A stretch of DNA of 7,054 nucleotides from an uncultured Erysipelotrichaceae bacterium (GCA_900544435.1 UQVG01000104.1:1-7054); one strand, 5' to 3'; shown: positions 1 to 6,820, numbered from the stretch's first letter. Translations and numbers: made by a program. Notes: generated by a model not told the origin, from the sequence alone.

Positions 1-20
1 TGTTTATATTATCATAACAT

Positions 21-95
21 TTATTTTAATTTACTCATAGTAAATTCACACTTTTGATTATCTATCATTTCTTTCATTGTACCACCTTCTTTCAT
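21..95 (-). CDS. Possible very small ORF near the window edge (18-24 aa), unidentified
   Basis: A short minus-strand frame ends with TAA at 21-23. It can start at ATG 75-77 (18 codons), which has a strong GAAGGTGG ribosome-binding site just upstream, or in frame at ATG 93-95 (24 codons). The product is hydrophilic and lysine-rich, ends in SKLK, and matches no family I know. It lies directly downstream of an intrinsic terminator and I see no promoter for it, so it may be a chance frame or a decayed gene. The good Shine-Dalgarno sequence is the only real support. Confidence 0.2.
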   Translation of the reverse strand: MKEGGTMKEMIDNQKCEFTMSKLK

Positions 96-130
96 AAAAA
101 AAGATAGTAAGTCTTCTGATCTACTATCTT
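94..130 (-). terminator. Intrinsic terminator downstream of the 49-aa ORF
   Basis: AAGATAGTA (101-109) pairs with TACTATCTT (122-130) in a perfect 9-bp stem around a 12-nt loop. Read on the minus strand, the stem runs into a tract of seven T (102-96). The plus direction has no T-tract, so it acts on minus-strand transcription. It sits 27 bases after the stop of the 49-codon frame at 157-306, which supports that frame being a transcribed unit. Confidence 0.6.
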
Positions 131-156
131 ATCATTCATATTCACTTTTAAAAGCA

Positions 157-306
157 TTACACTATTTCAATCCAACATAAGTAATCGGCAATCTTCACTT
201 TCATTCCATCCAAGATATGTACTCTTTGTATTGGACTTACTAATGATTCTAGTGTTCTCCAAAATACTTTTTCACTTAATTCTTTGTTGTTAATATAAAA
301 TTTCAT
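157..306 (-). CDS. Small hypothetical protein, 49 aa
   Basis: ATG at 304-306 opens a 49-codon frame ending with TAA at 157-159. A modest ribosome-binding site (GCAGG) lies about 7 bases upstream. The protein starts MKFYINNKEL, has a mixed charged/hydrophobic composition with two tryptophans, and contains no signal peptide or clear membrane segment. I recognise no family. An intrinsic terminator follows at 94-130, and one copy of the TGACATCCA repeat lies 22 bases upstream of the start. On the minus strand that repeat reads TAAAAT and could supply a -10 element, but no convincing -35 is present. It could be a real small gene, a fragment of a decayed gene, or a passenger of a mobile element. 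Confidence 0.4.
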   Translation of the reverse strand: MKFYINNKELSEKVFWRTLESLVSPIQRVHILDGMKVKIADYLCWIEIV

Positions 307-328
307 TTGGTTTCCTGCTTTCTTTTAA

Positions 329-490
329 TGACATCCATTTTACCTCATCTCTGAAGTAAAAAATAGCGATTTTTAGGTAGTGACACCCTTTTATATGGGT
401 GACATCCACGTAAATCGCTATTTTTTGATTCTTTAAAATATCTTAAAAAACGTTGATTTCATCGGTATTTTTTCGATGACATCCATTTTA
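329..490. repeat. Four direct copies of a TGACAyCC repeat between the 49-aa ORF and ssrA
   Basis: The 14-mer TGACATCCATTTTA occurs identically at 329-342 and 477-490. A related copy, TGACATCCACGTAA, lies at 400-413, and a diverged copy, TGACACCCTTTTA, at 381-393. All four point the same way and straddle the long hairpin at 358-426. Short repeats clustered at non-coding termini resemble the multiple transposase-binding sites at the ends of IS21-family elements. No transposase frame is present here, so a remnant or solo IS end is only an inference. Regulatory protein sites are another possibility. Confidence 0.5.
358..426. terminator. Long bidirectional hairpin, probable ssrA-operon terminator
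   Basis: AAAAAATAGCGATTT (358-372) and its exact complement (412-426) form a perfect 15-bp outer stem. An inner CACCC/GGGTG stem (384-388 with 397-401) closes an 8-nt loop. The outer arms end in six A and six T, so both strands give a stem ending in U. On the minus strand it lies about 75 bases beyond the tmRNA CCA end and is the first convincing terminator-like structure there. It could equally be a palindromic part of a mobile-element end, because two of the TGACAyCC repeats fall inside it. Confidence 0.55.
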
Positions 491-501
491 ACTCTTAATT
501 T

Positions 502-851
502 TGGTGGAGATGGCGGGAATCGAACCCGCGTCCAAAAGCAATTCCTCCAAAGCGTCTACAGTTTAGTCCATTGAATAATTTAACTTGGCTACAATCAACG
601 AACAATTTTACACCAAGCGATTCTTTAAATTTTCGTGGTTAAAGTCAAGACTCCTTCAACCCTTATCCTAAAAGTTATAATACTAACAAATAGCTATAGG
701 CTCACTAAATGTTAGCAGCTTTCATGTCTATGTCGACTAAGCGAAAGCGTAATTAGTTTGTCTGTTTCCAGTTATTTTTTGTTTGAGTTTAACGTACTCC
801 AACGACTGCAGCTAAGGTCAAACATACCCCTGTCGAATCCAAGACATCCCC
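502..851 (-). ncRNA. ssrA: Transfer-messenger RNA (tmRNA)
   Basis: The RNA acts with SmpB as an alanine-charged tRNA mimic and a short mRNA, rescuing stalled ribosomes and adding a degradation tag. The 5' end GGGGATG (851-845) pairs with CATCTCC near the 3' end in a 7-bp acceptor stem with one G-U pair. It is followed by the conserved GGATTCGACAGGGGTA segment. The 3' end carries the T arm (GGGTTCGATTC) and an encoded CCA at 504-502. The length is 350 nt, typical of a one-piece tmRNA. The mRNA-like part starts after ATAACT, the context seen before the resume codon in Bacillus subtilis, and ends at TAG 739-737. The 5' end lies only three bases past the smpB stop and I see no good promoter there, so it is probably cut from an rnr-smpB-ssrA transcript. 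Confidence 0.97.
737..769 (-). other. tmRNA proteolysis-tag reading frame, encodes GNRQTNYAFA
   Basis: Codons GGA AAC AGA CAA ACT AAT TAC GCT TTC GCT, then stop TAG, lie inside the tmRNA. The preceding ATAACT matches the bases before the GGC resume codon in B. subtilis ssrA, so GGA at 769-767 is the likely resume codon. With the alanine carried by tmRNA, the full tag would be AGNRQTNYAFA, 11 residues. The end is YAFA rather than the ALAA or AVAA common in Firmicutes. The Mesoplasma florum tag also ends NYAFA but is much longer. The start is inferred from alignment by eye; the end is certain. Confidence 0.85.
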
Positions 852-854
852 AGA

Positions 855-1301
855 TTAGTAGTAATTTTTAAGAGACTTTTCGATATCTCTTTTTGCAGCT
901 TTTTCTTTTAGATCATTACGTTTATCATAAAGTTTTTTACCTTTAGCAAGCGCAATTTCTAATTTAGCTTTAGATCCACTAAAATACATTTTAGTAGGTA
1001 CGACAGTTAAGCCACCTTCTTTTAACTTATTAGTTATTTTAAGGATTTCTTTTTTATGAAGCAAGAGTTTTCTTGTTCTTCTTGCTTCATGATTAAAGAT
1101 ATTTCCATGATCATAAGGAGCGATATGCATGTTTTCTACATAAACTTCGTTATTTTTGATTCTTACAAAAGAATCTTTTAAATTCACATTACCTAAACGC
1201 ACAGATTTAATTTCAGTTCCTTTTAATTCAATACCTGCTTCATAAGTATCTAACAAGAAATAATCATGATGTGCTTTTTTATTTTGAGAAATGATCTTCA
1301 T
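855..1301 (-). CDS. smpB: SsrA-binding protein SmpB
   Basis: This small RNA-binding protein is required for trans-translation: it binds the tRNA-like domain of tmRNA and places its C-terminal tail in the empty mRNA channel of the stalled ribosome. The 148-residue product begins [20 protein letters not shown] and shows the family signatures [11 protein letters not shown] and [21 protein letters not shown], then a basic tail ending in KSLKNYY. Its length is close to the usual 150-160. The start is ATG 1301-1299, with AAGGTGG about 8 bases upstream. A GTG at 1313 in the same frame overlaps that ribosome-binding site and is unlikely to be used. It lies 17 bases after the rnr stop and three bases before tmRNA, so the three are almost certainly cotranscribed. 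Confidence 0.96.
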   Translation of the reverse strand: MKIISQNKKAHHDYFLLDTYEAGIELKGTEIKSVRLGNVNLKDSFVRIKNNEVYVENMHIAPYDHGNIFNHEARRTRKLLLHKKEILKITNKLKEGGLTVVPTKMYFSGSKAKLEIALAKGKKLYDKRNDLKEKAAKRDIEKSLKNYY

Positions 1302-1318
1302 ACATATCACCACCTTTT

Positions 1319-3499
1319 CTATCTTCTTTTTCTTTTAAACTTTTGTTTTGGCTTTCTATCTCGTCGCTTATTTATTATAACAGTTTTTTTCTTCTTTTTG
1401 TTAGATTTCATACCAACAATTTGAAAATCTATTGTTTTTTCTCTTTTTGAAGCAGCTGAAACCTTAATTTTGACTTTATCAGACATCTTAAATCGTCTTC
1501 CAGTTCTTTTTCCAATTAATTGTAGATTTATGTCATCAAAATAATAGAAATCATCTACAAGATCTTCCATACGAATTAATCCTTCAATTGTATTTGGAAG
1601 TTCAACAAACATACCAAAGTTTGTAATTGAAGAAACAATTCCTTCAAAAGTTTCACCAATATGGTCTTCCATATATTCAGCCATCTTCATATCATCTACT
1701 TCACGTTCAATATCAATTGCTTTTCTTTCAAGCGAAGAAGCTTGATCAGCAACATTTTGCATAATAGAAGCAAAATGAAAAAGAGTTTCTTGATCTAATT
1801 TCTTTTTAAATAAATACGTACGTATCAAACGATGAACCATTAAATCAGGATAACGTCTAATTGGTGATGTAAAATGTGTATAATATTCATCCGCTAAACC
1901 AAAATGTCCTAAACATTGTTCATCATATCTTGCCTTTGCCATACAACGAAGAAGTAATGTAGAAATAATCACATGTTCATCTGTTCCTTTACTTGCTTCA
2001 ACGATTTTACTTAATTCTTTAGAATGAATATCTTCTAACGAACCTTTTATTGTATAACCTAGAGTTCTAGAAATTGTAGAGAATTTTCTTAATTTATCTA
2101 CCTTAGGATTTTCATGAACACGATAGATAAATGGTAAATCAAGCCATTTAAAATGTTTTGCAACTGTTTCATTAGCAACTAACATAAATGATTCAATAAT
2201 ACGGTCACTTTCTCCACGTTGTCTTAAAACAACATCTGTTGGTTTACCTTTTTCATCAACTAATACTTTAGCTTCATTTGTATCAAAATCGATTGCTCCA
2301 CGATCTTCTCTTGTTTTTTGTAAAATTTCAGCAAGTTCTTTCATTAAGAAAAATAAATCACATACATGGCTATACTCTTCTTGTAGTTTTTCATCCCCTG
2401 CAAGTATTTTATTAACATTATTATAAGTCATTCTTTCAGTTGAATTAATAACTGATTCAACGATATCATGATCAATGACTTCCCCTTGAGGGGTAATTTC
2501 CATAAAACATGAAATTGCAAAACGATCCACATGAGGATTGAGTGAACAAATTCCATTAGATAATTTATGAGGAAGCATTGGAATAACACGATCCACTAAA
2601 TAAATAGAAGTTCCTCTTGCAAGTGCTTCTTTATCTAATTCAGATCCTTCTTCTACATAATAAGAAACATCAGCAATATGTACCCCTAAATAATAATTTC
2701 CATTCTTTAATCTTCTTAAAGAAATTGCATCATCTAAGTCCTTGGCATCATCACCATCAATCGTAACAATCGTTTCATTTCTTAAATCAGTTCTTGTTTT
2801 AGCTTCTTCTTGATCAATTTCATTTTCAATTGATTCGATTTGTTCATAAACTTCTTTAGGAAATTCAACATGTGCTTCATGTTGAGAAACAACAGATAAA
2901 ATATCAACCCCTGGATCTCCTACATGTCCTAAAATTTCTACGACATTTCCTTTTAAATAAGGTTTATACGTTTTAATTTCAACAACAACTTTATGTCCAG
3001 CTACTGCACCATGACTATGTGCATGATCTATATAAATAGGTTGTGTAAACTTTTGATCATCCGCATCAAAAACAAGTTCTCTTTTAGCGTTTTTCAACAG
3101 CCCAACAAGTCTTGTTTGTCCTCTTTCAATAACTTTAACAATTCTACCTTCTTGACGCGATCCTGTTTGATGCTTTTTAAGTTCAACCATGACTGTATCC
3201 ATATTAAAAGCATCTTTTAAATCTCTTGAAGAAATAAAAATATCATCACTTTCTTCATCAATAATGACAAAACCAAAACCTCTTTTATTAATATGTAAAA
3301 CACCTACAATATAATTAGAATTTTCTATTAATAAATATTCATTTTTATCATTTCTTACAATTTTACCCTCATCTTCTAATTGATTTAAAGCTTTAAGCAA
3401 AACTGTAAAACCTTCACTATTATTTAGATCTAATACATGTTGTAATTCATGAATTGATCTTTCTTTATCTTTTAATATATCCAAAATTCTTTCTTTCAT
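1319..3499 (-). CDS. rnr: Ribonuclease R (RNB-family 3'-5' exoribonuclease)
   Basis: RNase R degrades structured RNA processively from the 3' end, including rRNA fragments and the faulty messages released by tmRNA-SmpB. The 726-residue protein has the full domain order: an N-terminal winged-helix segment (about 1-60), cold-shock-type OB domains (about 65-200), the RNB catalytic domain (about 230-560), an S1 domain (about 615-695) and a very basic tail (700-726). The catalytic signature [13 protein letters not shown] lies at 246-258; D248, D254, D256 and D257 match the metal-binding aspartates of the family. [12 protein letters not shown] (542-553) is another RNB hallmark. GGAGGTG precedes the ATG by about 7 bases. 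An intrinsic terminator ends just before that ribosome-binding site, leaving no space for a dedicated promoter. smpB follows after 17 bases. Confidence 0.97.
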   Translation of the reverse strand: MKERILDILKDKERSIHELQHVLDLNNSEGFTVLLKALNQLEDEGKIVRNDKNEYLLIENSNYIVGVLHINKRGFGFVIIDEESDDIFISSRDLKDAFNMDTVMVELKKHQTGSRQEGRIVKVIERGQTRLVGLLKNAKRELVFDADDQKFTQPIYIDHAHSHGAVAGHKVVVEIKTYKPYLKGNVVEILGHVGDPGVDILSVVSQHEAHVEFPKEVYEQIESIENEIDQEEAKTRTDLRNETIVTIDGDDAKDLDDAISLRRLKNGNYYLGVHIADVSYYVEEGSELDKEALARGTSIYLVDRVIPMLPHKLSNGICSLNPHVDRFAISCFMEITPQGEVIDHDIVESVINSTERMTYNNVNKILAGDEKLQEEYSHVCDLFFLMKELAEILQKTREDRGAIDFDTNEAKVLVDEKGKPTDVVLRQRGESDRIIESFMLVANETVAKHFKWLDLPFIYRVHENPKVDKLRKFSTISRTLGYTIKGSLEDIHSKELSKIVEASKGTDEHVIISTLLLRCMAKARYDEQCLGHFGLADEYYTHFTSPIRRYPDLMVHRLIRTYLFKKKLDQETLFHFASIMQNVADQASSLERKAIDIEREVDDMKMAEYMEDHIGETFEGIVSSITNFGMFVELPNTIEGLIRMEDLVDDFYYFDDINLQLIGKRTGRRFKMSDKVKIKVSAASKREKTIDFQIVGMKSNKKKKKTVIINKRRDRKPKQKFKRKRR

Positions 3500-3511
3500 C
3501 TTCTCACCTCC

Positions 3512-3540
3512 AAAAAAAATAGGACGCCTTGCGTCCTATT
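3512..3540 (-). terminator. Intrinsic terminator between secG and rnr
   Basis: AATAGGACGC (3518-3527) and GCGTCCTATT (3531-3540) form a perfect 10-bp stem with a 3-nt loop. On the minus strand it runs into a T-tract down to 3512. The GGAGG of rnr begins directly after the T-tract. The hairpin starts only five bases past the secG stop. It should end most secG transcripts and let rnr be read only by read-through, or from a promoter inside or before secG. Confidence 0.85.
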
Positions 3541-3545
3541 ATTCA

Positions 3546-3776
3546 TTAATTCATACGTAGTAGAATTGCGATCACGAAGAAGGCAATACTCAAAATCATT
3601 GTCATTCTAGACATTACTAAATCAACACCACGTTCTTTTTGTTCAGCAAAAAGATTTGAACTTTGACCAGTTAATGCATTAACAATATCATCTGATTTTC
3701 CACTTTGTAATAAACATAAAATAACAAGAGCAACGGAAATAACAACCATAGCAACCTTTAAAATTGTTTCAAACAT
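3546..3776 (-). CDS. secG: Preprotein translocase subunit SecG
   Basis: SecG is the small accessory membrane subunit of the SecYEG channel and helps SecA-driven protein export. The 76-residue protein has the expected two membrane helices (about 5-24 and 57-74), joined by a loop with the conserved features LLQSGKSDD and a polar NLFAEQKERGVD stretch before the second helix. Its length is typical of Gram-positive SecG. AAGGAGG lies 8 bases before the ATG. A terminator follows five bases after the stop. The adjacent rnr-smpB-ssrA order is the same as in Bacillus subtilis, except that the carboxylesterase gene found between secG and rnr there is absent. Confidence 0.95.
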   Translation of the reverse strand: MFETILKVAMVVISVALVILCLLQSGKSDDIVNALTGQSSNLFAEQKERGVDLVMSRMTMILSIAFFVIAILLRMN

Positions 3777-3811
3777 ATTTTTAACCTCCTTCGATTAATT
3801 TAATACATTGC

Positions 3812-3847
3812 ATAGCAAATATTATCATAAAATCCTCATAAACACAA
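3812..3847 (-). promoter_or_regulatory. Candidate sigma-A promoter for secG
   Basis: On the minus strand, TTGTGT (3847-3842) is separated by 17 bases from TAATAT (3824-3819). A TG one base before the -10 gives an extended -10 element. Transcription would start near 3812, about 35 bases before the secG ATG. The hexamers are weak matches, so the call rests on spacing, the TG and position in the 88-base gap between the tagO-like stop and secG. Confidence 0.35.
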
Positions 3848-3864
3848 CATAATTTTAAAATAAC

Positions 3865-5544
3865 TTATGCATTATCTAAACCACAAACATAATATCGATC
3901 ATTTACTTTTACAACTGTTACATTAACAGTTGAATTAAACCCTTCAATTTCTTCATTAAATGTTAAAGAAATAAGAACATTATAGTAATCATTATCTTCT
4001 AATCCTGAAATTGTTACCTTTGAAGGTGAATAAGAAATAATATTATATTTTAAAACTTCTAATTCAGGATATTGATTTTTATAACTGTAAAATGAAGTTT
4101 GTGCATATTGACTAAAGTTTTCTACCATTTCTGGATACATATAATCAAGACCACCAATTTCATTTTTTTTCTTATCTACAAATGTATAATAATCACATAC
4201 AAAATAAGCAGCTACTAATTGACATTCATCTTCTTCATTTTTATTTTTATAACTTACATCTAATCTTGCATAGATATTATTTAATAATTCACTTTCTCCT
4301 GATTTAACATAAGGAGATTGGACTGTTTCTGTTTTAAGAGGTAAAGGTGTATTTTTTAAAGACATTACATAACCTACTCCAACAATCATTAATAAACAAG
4401 CCATGGCAATAATCAAATGATCTCTCATTGCTTTTTGAGGTGTTCTTCTTTGACGATAACGTTCTAAAAATTTTATTTTAGGTAATTTATCAGAATCAAT
4501 GAAAATGTTTATAATTGTAAGCAATGGTTTATATTTTCTTGATATCATATCTGTAACTTCAACAAATATTTCAAACATCATCATTAAAGTAATAAATAAA
4601 ATAGTCCCTGCTGTTGGATTATAATAATATAAGTAAGATGATAATGAAAATAAAAATGTTACTAAATAAAGAACCAAAACACTTTTCCTTTGTCCTAAAT
4701 TTAACTTAAACATCAAATTATGATGCAAATGTCCTCGATCAGCTTCACTAAATTTTTTATGATGAATTTTTCTTCTTAAAATAGCAATTAATGTATCCAT
4801 AATAGGAACCATTAAAACAATAATAGGTGCTCCTAAAGTAAAGAAAGCAGAAGCATTATAACCAAATCCTAATAAAGAAATAACAGAAATCATAAAGCCA
4901 ATATATAAAGCACCACAATCTCCCATAAAAACCTTAGCAGGATGAAAGTTAAAAAACAAAAATCCCATAATACTTCCTGCAAGAATAAGTGATAAAGATG
5001 CAATATCACTTCTTCCTGAAAGTAAGGATGTCATTGAAATTGTAACAAGTACAATAATTGAAATTCCCGCTGATAAACCATCTAGACCATCAATTAGATT
5101 GATTGCATTGGTAATACCTACTATCCAAAATAAAGTAACAACACCTGAAAGAAATGTCATTGCATCACTTGGAAAATAGCCAAATCCTTTAATATAAATT
5201 TCTCCATAAATAATCACAATAAACGCTGCAATGACTTCAAAAATCAATTTTACTTTAGGAGATAAATCATGACTATCATCATATAATCCCACCATAAAAA
5301 TAATAAATCCTGCAACCATAATAGCATTTATTTGATGATCAGCTTTTAAAAATAACGCTGATCCAATGAGTGAACTTAAATAAATGGCATAGCCACCAAT
5401 ACGTGCTATTTCATGTTTATGAACTGTTCTTTTATTCATATGTGCAACAATTCCTAACTGATTTCCTGCTTTAATAACAAGTGGAATCATTAAAGCCGAA
5501 ATAATCGTTGTTGCAACAAATGAAAGAATGACCGTAAGTGACAT
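3865..5544 (-). CDS. tagO: TagO/WecA-family undecaprenyl-phosphate GlcNAc-1-phosphate transferase with extra C-terminal extracytoplasmic domain
   Basis: This family transfers a sugar-1-phosphate, normally GlcNAc-1-P from UDP-GlcNAc, to undecaprenyl phosphate at the inner membrane face, starting teichoic acid or other wall glycopolymers. Residues 1-335 carry about 11 membrane helices and the hallmark motifs: DDSHDL at 89-94 (catalytic aspartates D89, D90), NAINLIDGLDGL at 146-157, FMGDCG at 206-211 and DRGHLHH at 269-275. The last is the TagO/WecA form, not the PxHHH form of MraY. At 559 residues it is about 200 longer than usual. The extension has an arginine/lysine-rich stretch (336-375), one more helix (about 376-396) and a soluble domain (397-559), probably outside the cell. 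AAAGGAGGTGG precedes the ATG. The symbol is a family-level call; the exact sugar and polymer are unknown. Confidence 0.88.
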   Translation of the reverse strand: MSLTVILSFVATTIISALMIPLVIKAGNQLGIVAHMNKRTVHKHEIARIGGYAIYLSSLIGSALFLKADHQINAIMVAGFIIFMVGLYDDSHDLSPKVKLIFEVIAAFIVIIYGEIYIKGFGYFPSDAMTFLSGVVTLFWIVGITNAINLIDGLDGLSAGISIIVLVTISMTSLLSGRSDIASLSLILAGSIMGFLFFNFHPAKVFMGDCGALYIGFMISVISLLGFGYNASAFFTLGAPIIVLMVPIMDTLIAILRRKIHHKKFSEADRGHLHHNLMFKLNLGQRKSVLVLYLVTFLFSLSSYLYYYNPTAGTILFITLMMMFEIFVEVTDMISRKYKPLLTIINIFIDSDKLPKIKFLERYRQRRTPQKAMRDHLIIAMACLLMIVGVGYVMSLKNTPLPLKTETVQSPYVKSGESELLNNIYARLDVSYKNKNEEDECQLVAAYFVCDYYTFVDKKKNEIGGLDYMYPEMVENFSQYAQTSFYSYKNQYPELEVLKYNIISYSPSKVTISGLEDNDYYNVLISLTFNEEIEGFNSTVNVTVVKVNDRYYVCGLDNA

Positions 5545-5567
5545 TTAGCCACCTCCTTTATGCCTAT

Positions 5568-5596
5568 ATTATTCATTATTTTTAAGTAAATTTCAA
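5568..5596 (-). promoter_or_regulatory. Sigma-A promoter for the tagO-like gene
   Basis: On the minus strand, TTGAAA (5596-5591) and AATAAT (5573-5568) are separated by 17 bases. Each hexamer differs from consensus at one position. Transcription would start near 5561, giving a short leader that holds little beyond the AAAGGAGGTGG ribosome-binding site. Confidence 0.6.
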
Positions 5597-5614
5597 CTTT
5601 TAAATGGTTCTATG

Positions 5615-5651
5615 ACTTGTATTCAAGTAAAAACTTGTCTATACTAGTATA
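5615..5651. promoter_or_regulatory. Candidate operator: three alternating ACTTG/CAAGT half-sites plus a 12-bp palindrome
   Basis: ACTTG (5615-5619), CAAGT (5624-5628) and ACTTG (5633-5637) repeat at exact 9-base intervals in alternating orientation with 4-base gaps, forming two overlapping inverted repeats. TATACTAGTATA (5640-5651), a perfect 12-bp palindrome, follows. The first half-sites overlap the proposed -35 of mupG, the second inverted repeat fills its spacer, and the palindrome covers its -10. This is where a repressor would block mupG transcription. The regulator is not identifiable from the window. Confidence 0.4.
5617..5645 (+). promoter_or_regulatory. Candidate sigma-A promoter for mupG
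   Basis: TATACT (5640-5645, one mismatch to consensus) lies 17 bases after TTGTAT (5617-5622, weak). Transcription would start near 5652, so the leader would be about 17 bases and almost entirely ribosome-binding site. The weak -35 would suit a regulated promoter. Confidence 0.5.
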
Positions 5652-5668
5652 TAAGGAGGAATGTGTTT

Positions 5669-6817
5669 ATGCATAGTTTAGGAATCTCTGTTTATCCAGA
5701 TAAAAGTGATATTAAAGAAGTCTATGATTATATGGAAACTGCTGCTAAATTAGGTTTTACTAGAATCTTTACTTGTTTTTTATCTATTCCAGATGATAAA
5801 AGAGAAAGTTATTTAAAAGAATTTAAAGGGTTCATGGATAAAGCTCATGAATTAGGATTTGTTGTTGCTGCTGATACAAATCCAGAAGTATTTAAATTGA
5901 TTGGAGCTACTCCAAATAATTTAAAACCATTTGCTGATTTAGGATTAGATATTATTCGTTTGGATGGTAACTTTGGTACTCAAGGAGATATTGCTGTTAC
6001 TAGAAATCCTTATGGTATCAAAATTGAATTTAATGCTAGTATGGATGCTGGTGTTGATTTATTAATTAAAAACGGTGGAAATAAAGATCAAATCATTATG
6101 TGTCATAACTTCTTCCCAGAAAGATACACTGGGTTAGATTTTGATTTATTCCAACAATTCAATAAACAATGGAAAGCTTTAAATCTTCATACAGCTGCCT
6201 TTGTTTCAAGTCATAATGATCCAACAATTGGTCCTTGGGAAGTATTCTGTGGTTTACCTACAGTAGAAATCATGAGACCTTTACCAATTGAAGTACAAGC
6301 AAGATATTTATTAGCTACTGGAGATGTTGATGATATTATCGTTGGTAACTATCCAGCTAGTACAGAAGAATTAGAAGCATTATCAAAAATCAATTTCCAA
6401 GCTTTAGAATTACGTGTTGAAGAAGTACCAGAAATTACTGATAATGAAAAATACATCATGTATGAATTCGCACCACACTGGGATAGATATGATCATTCAT
6501 CATTCATGTTAAGATCAAGCTTCCCAAGACTTCAATTCAAAAACCAAGCAACTGTTCAAGATTCAGGATTTGGTGATAAAAAAGAAGCTAAAGAAGACAA
6601 ATCTATTCCACATCATGATTGTGGTAAAAAAGTATTCACTCGTGGAGACATTTTAGTAGTTAATGATAACTTAGCTCATTATCGTGGAGAATTAGAAGTT
6701 GTCTTAACTGAAATTCCAAATGACGGTGAAAGAAACTTAATTGGTAAAATTAAAGATGAAGATTTAGGTTTATTAGATTTCATTAAACCAGGTCAACATT
6801 TCAAATTTATTAAATAA
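5669..6817 (+). CDS. mupG: MupG family (DUF871) TIM-barrel protein, probable 6-phospho-N-acetylmuramidase
   Basis: In Staphylococcus aureus, MupG (glycoside hydrolase family GH170) cleaves MurNAc-6-phosphate-GlcNAc in the cytoplasm during peptidoglycan recycling. The 382-residue product has the family layout: an N-terminal TIM barrel (about 1-240) beginning LGISVYP, with AADTNP at 67-72, IRLDGNF at 96-102 and CHNFFPERYTGL at 145-156, then a C-terminal cyclophilin-like part (about 265-382) with TRGDILVVND. The start is ATG 5669-5671, eight bases after AAGGAGGA; an in-frame GTG at 5663 is too close to that site. It has its own promoter and terminator. The usual partners murQ, murP and murR are not in the window, so the substrate is inferred from the family. 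DUF871 proteins may act on other 6-phospho-sugars. Confidence 0.88.
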   Translation: MHSLGISVYPDKSDIKEVYDYMETAAKLGFTRIFTCFLSIPDDKRESYLKEFKGFMDKAHELGFVVAADTNPEVFKLIGATPNNLKPFADLGLDIIRLDGNFGTQGDIAVTRNPYGIKIEFNASMDAGVDLLIKNGGNKDQIIMCHNFFPERYTGLDFDLFQQFNKQWKALNLHTAAFVSSHNDPTIGPWEVFCGLPTVEIMRPLPIEVQARYLLATGDVDDIIVGNYPASTEELEALSKINFQALELRVEEVPEITDNEKYIMYEFAPHWDRYDHSSFMLRSSFPRLQFKNQATVQDSGFGDKKEAKEDKSIPHHDCGKKVFTRGDILVVNDNLAHYRGELEVVLTEIPNDGERNLIGKIKDEDLGLLDFIKPGQHFKFIK

Positions 6818-6820
6818 TTG

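Noticed and set aside
460..478. Short CATCG/CGATG hairpin just after tmRNA as its terminator
   Set aside because: The stem is only 5 bp with a 9-nt loop, and the T-run does not follow it directly; the hairpin at 358-426 is far better.
502..530. The ssrA 3' end as the attachment site of an integrated island
   Set aside because: I looked for a second copy of the tmRNA 3' sequence in bases 1-500 and found none, and no integrase gene is visible. An island extending beyond the window cannot be excluded.
852..930. Independent ssrA promoter inside the 3' end of smpB
   Set aside because: The best -10-like strings (TACTAAT, TATGAT) have wrong spacing to the RNA 5' end or no matching -35; too weak to annotate.
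1302..1313. Upstream GTG start for smpB adding four residues (MVIC)
   Set aside because: The GTG overlaps the AAGGTGG ribosome-binding site, and SmpB proteins start close to the [10 protein letters not shown] sequence, so ATG at 1301 is preferred.
2993..3220. A 75-codon open frame on the plus strand
   Set aside because: It lies entirely inside rnr on the opposite strand, has no ribosome-binding site and has low-complexity content; it is a shadow of the real gene.
5663..5668. Upstream GTG start for mupG adding two residues
   Set aside because: It is only two bases from the AAGGAGGA ribosome-binding site; ATG at 5669 has ideal spacing, and homologues begin with a residue or two before LGISVYP.
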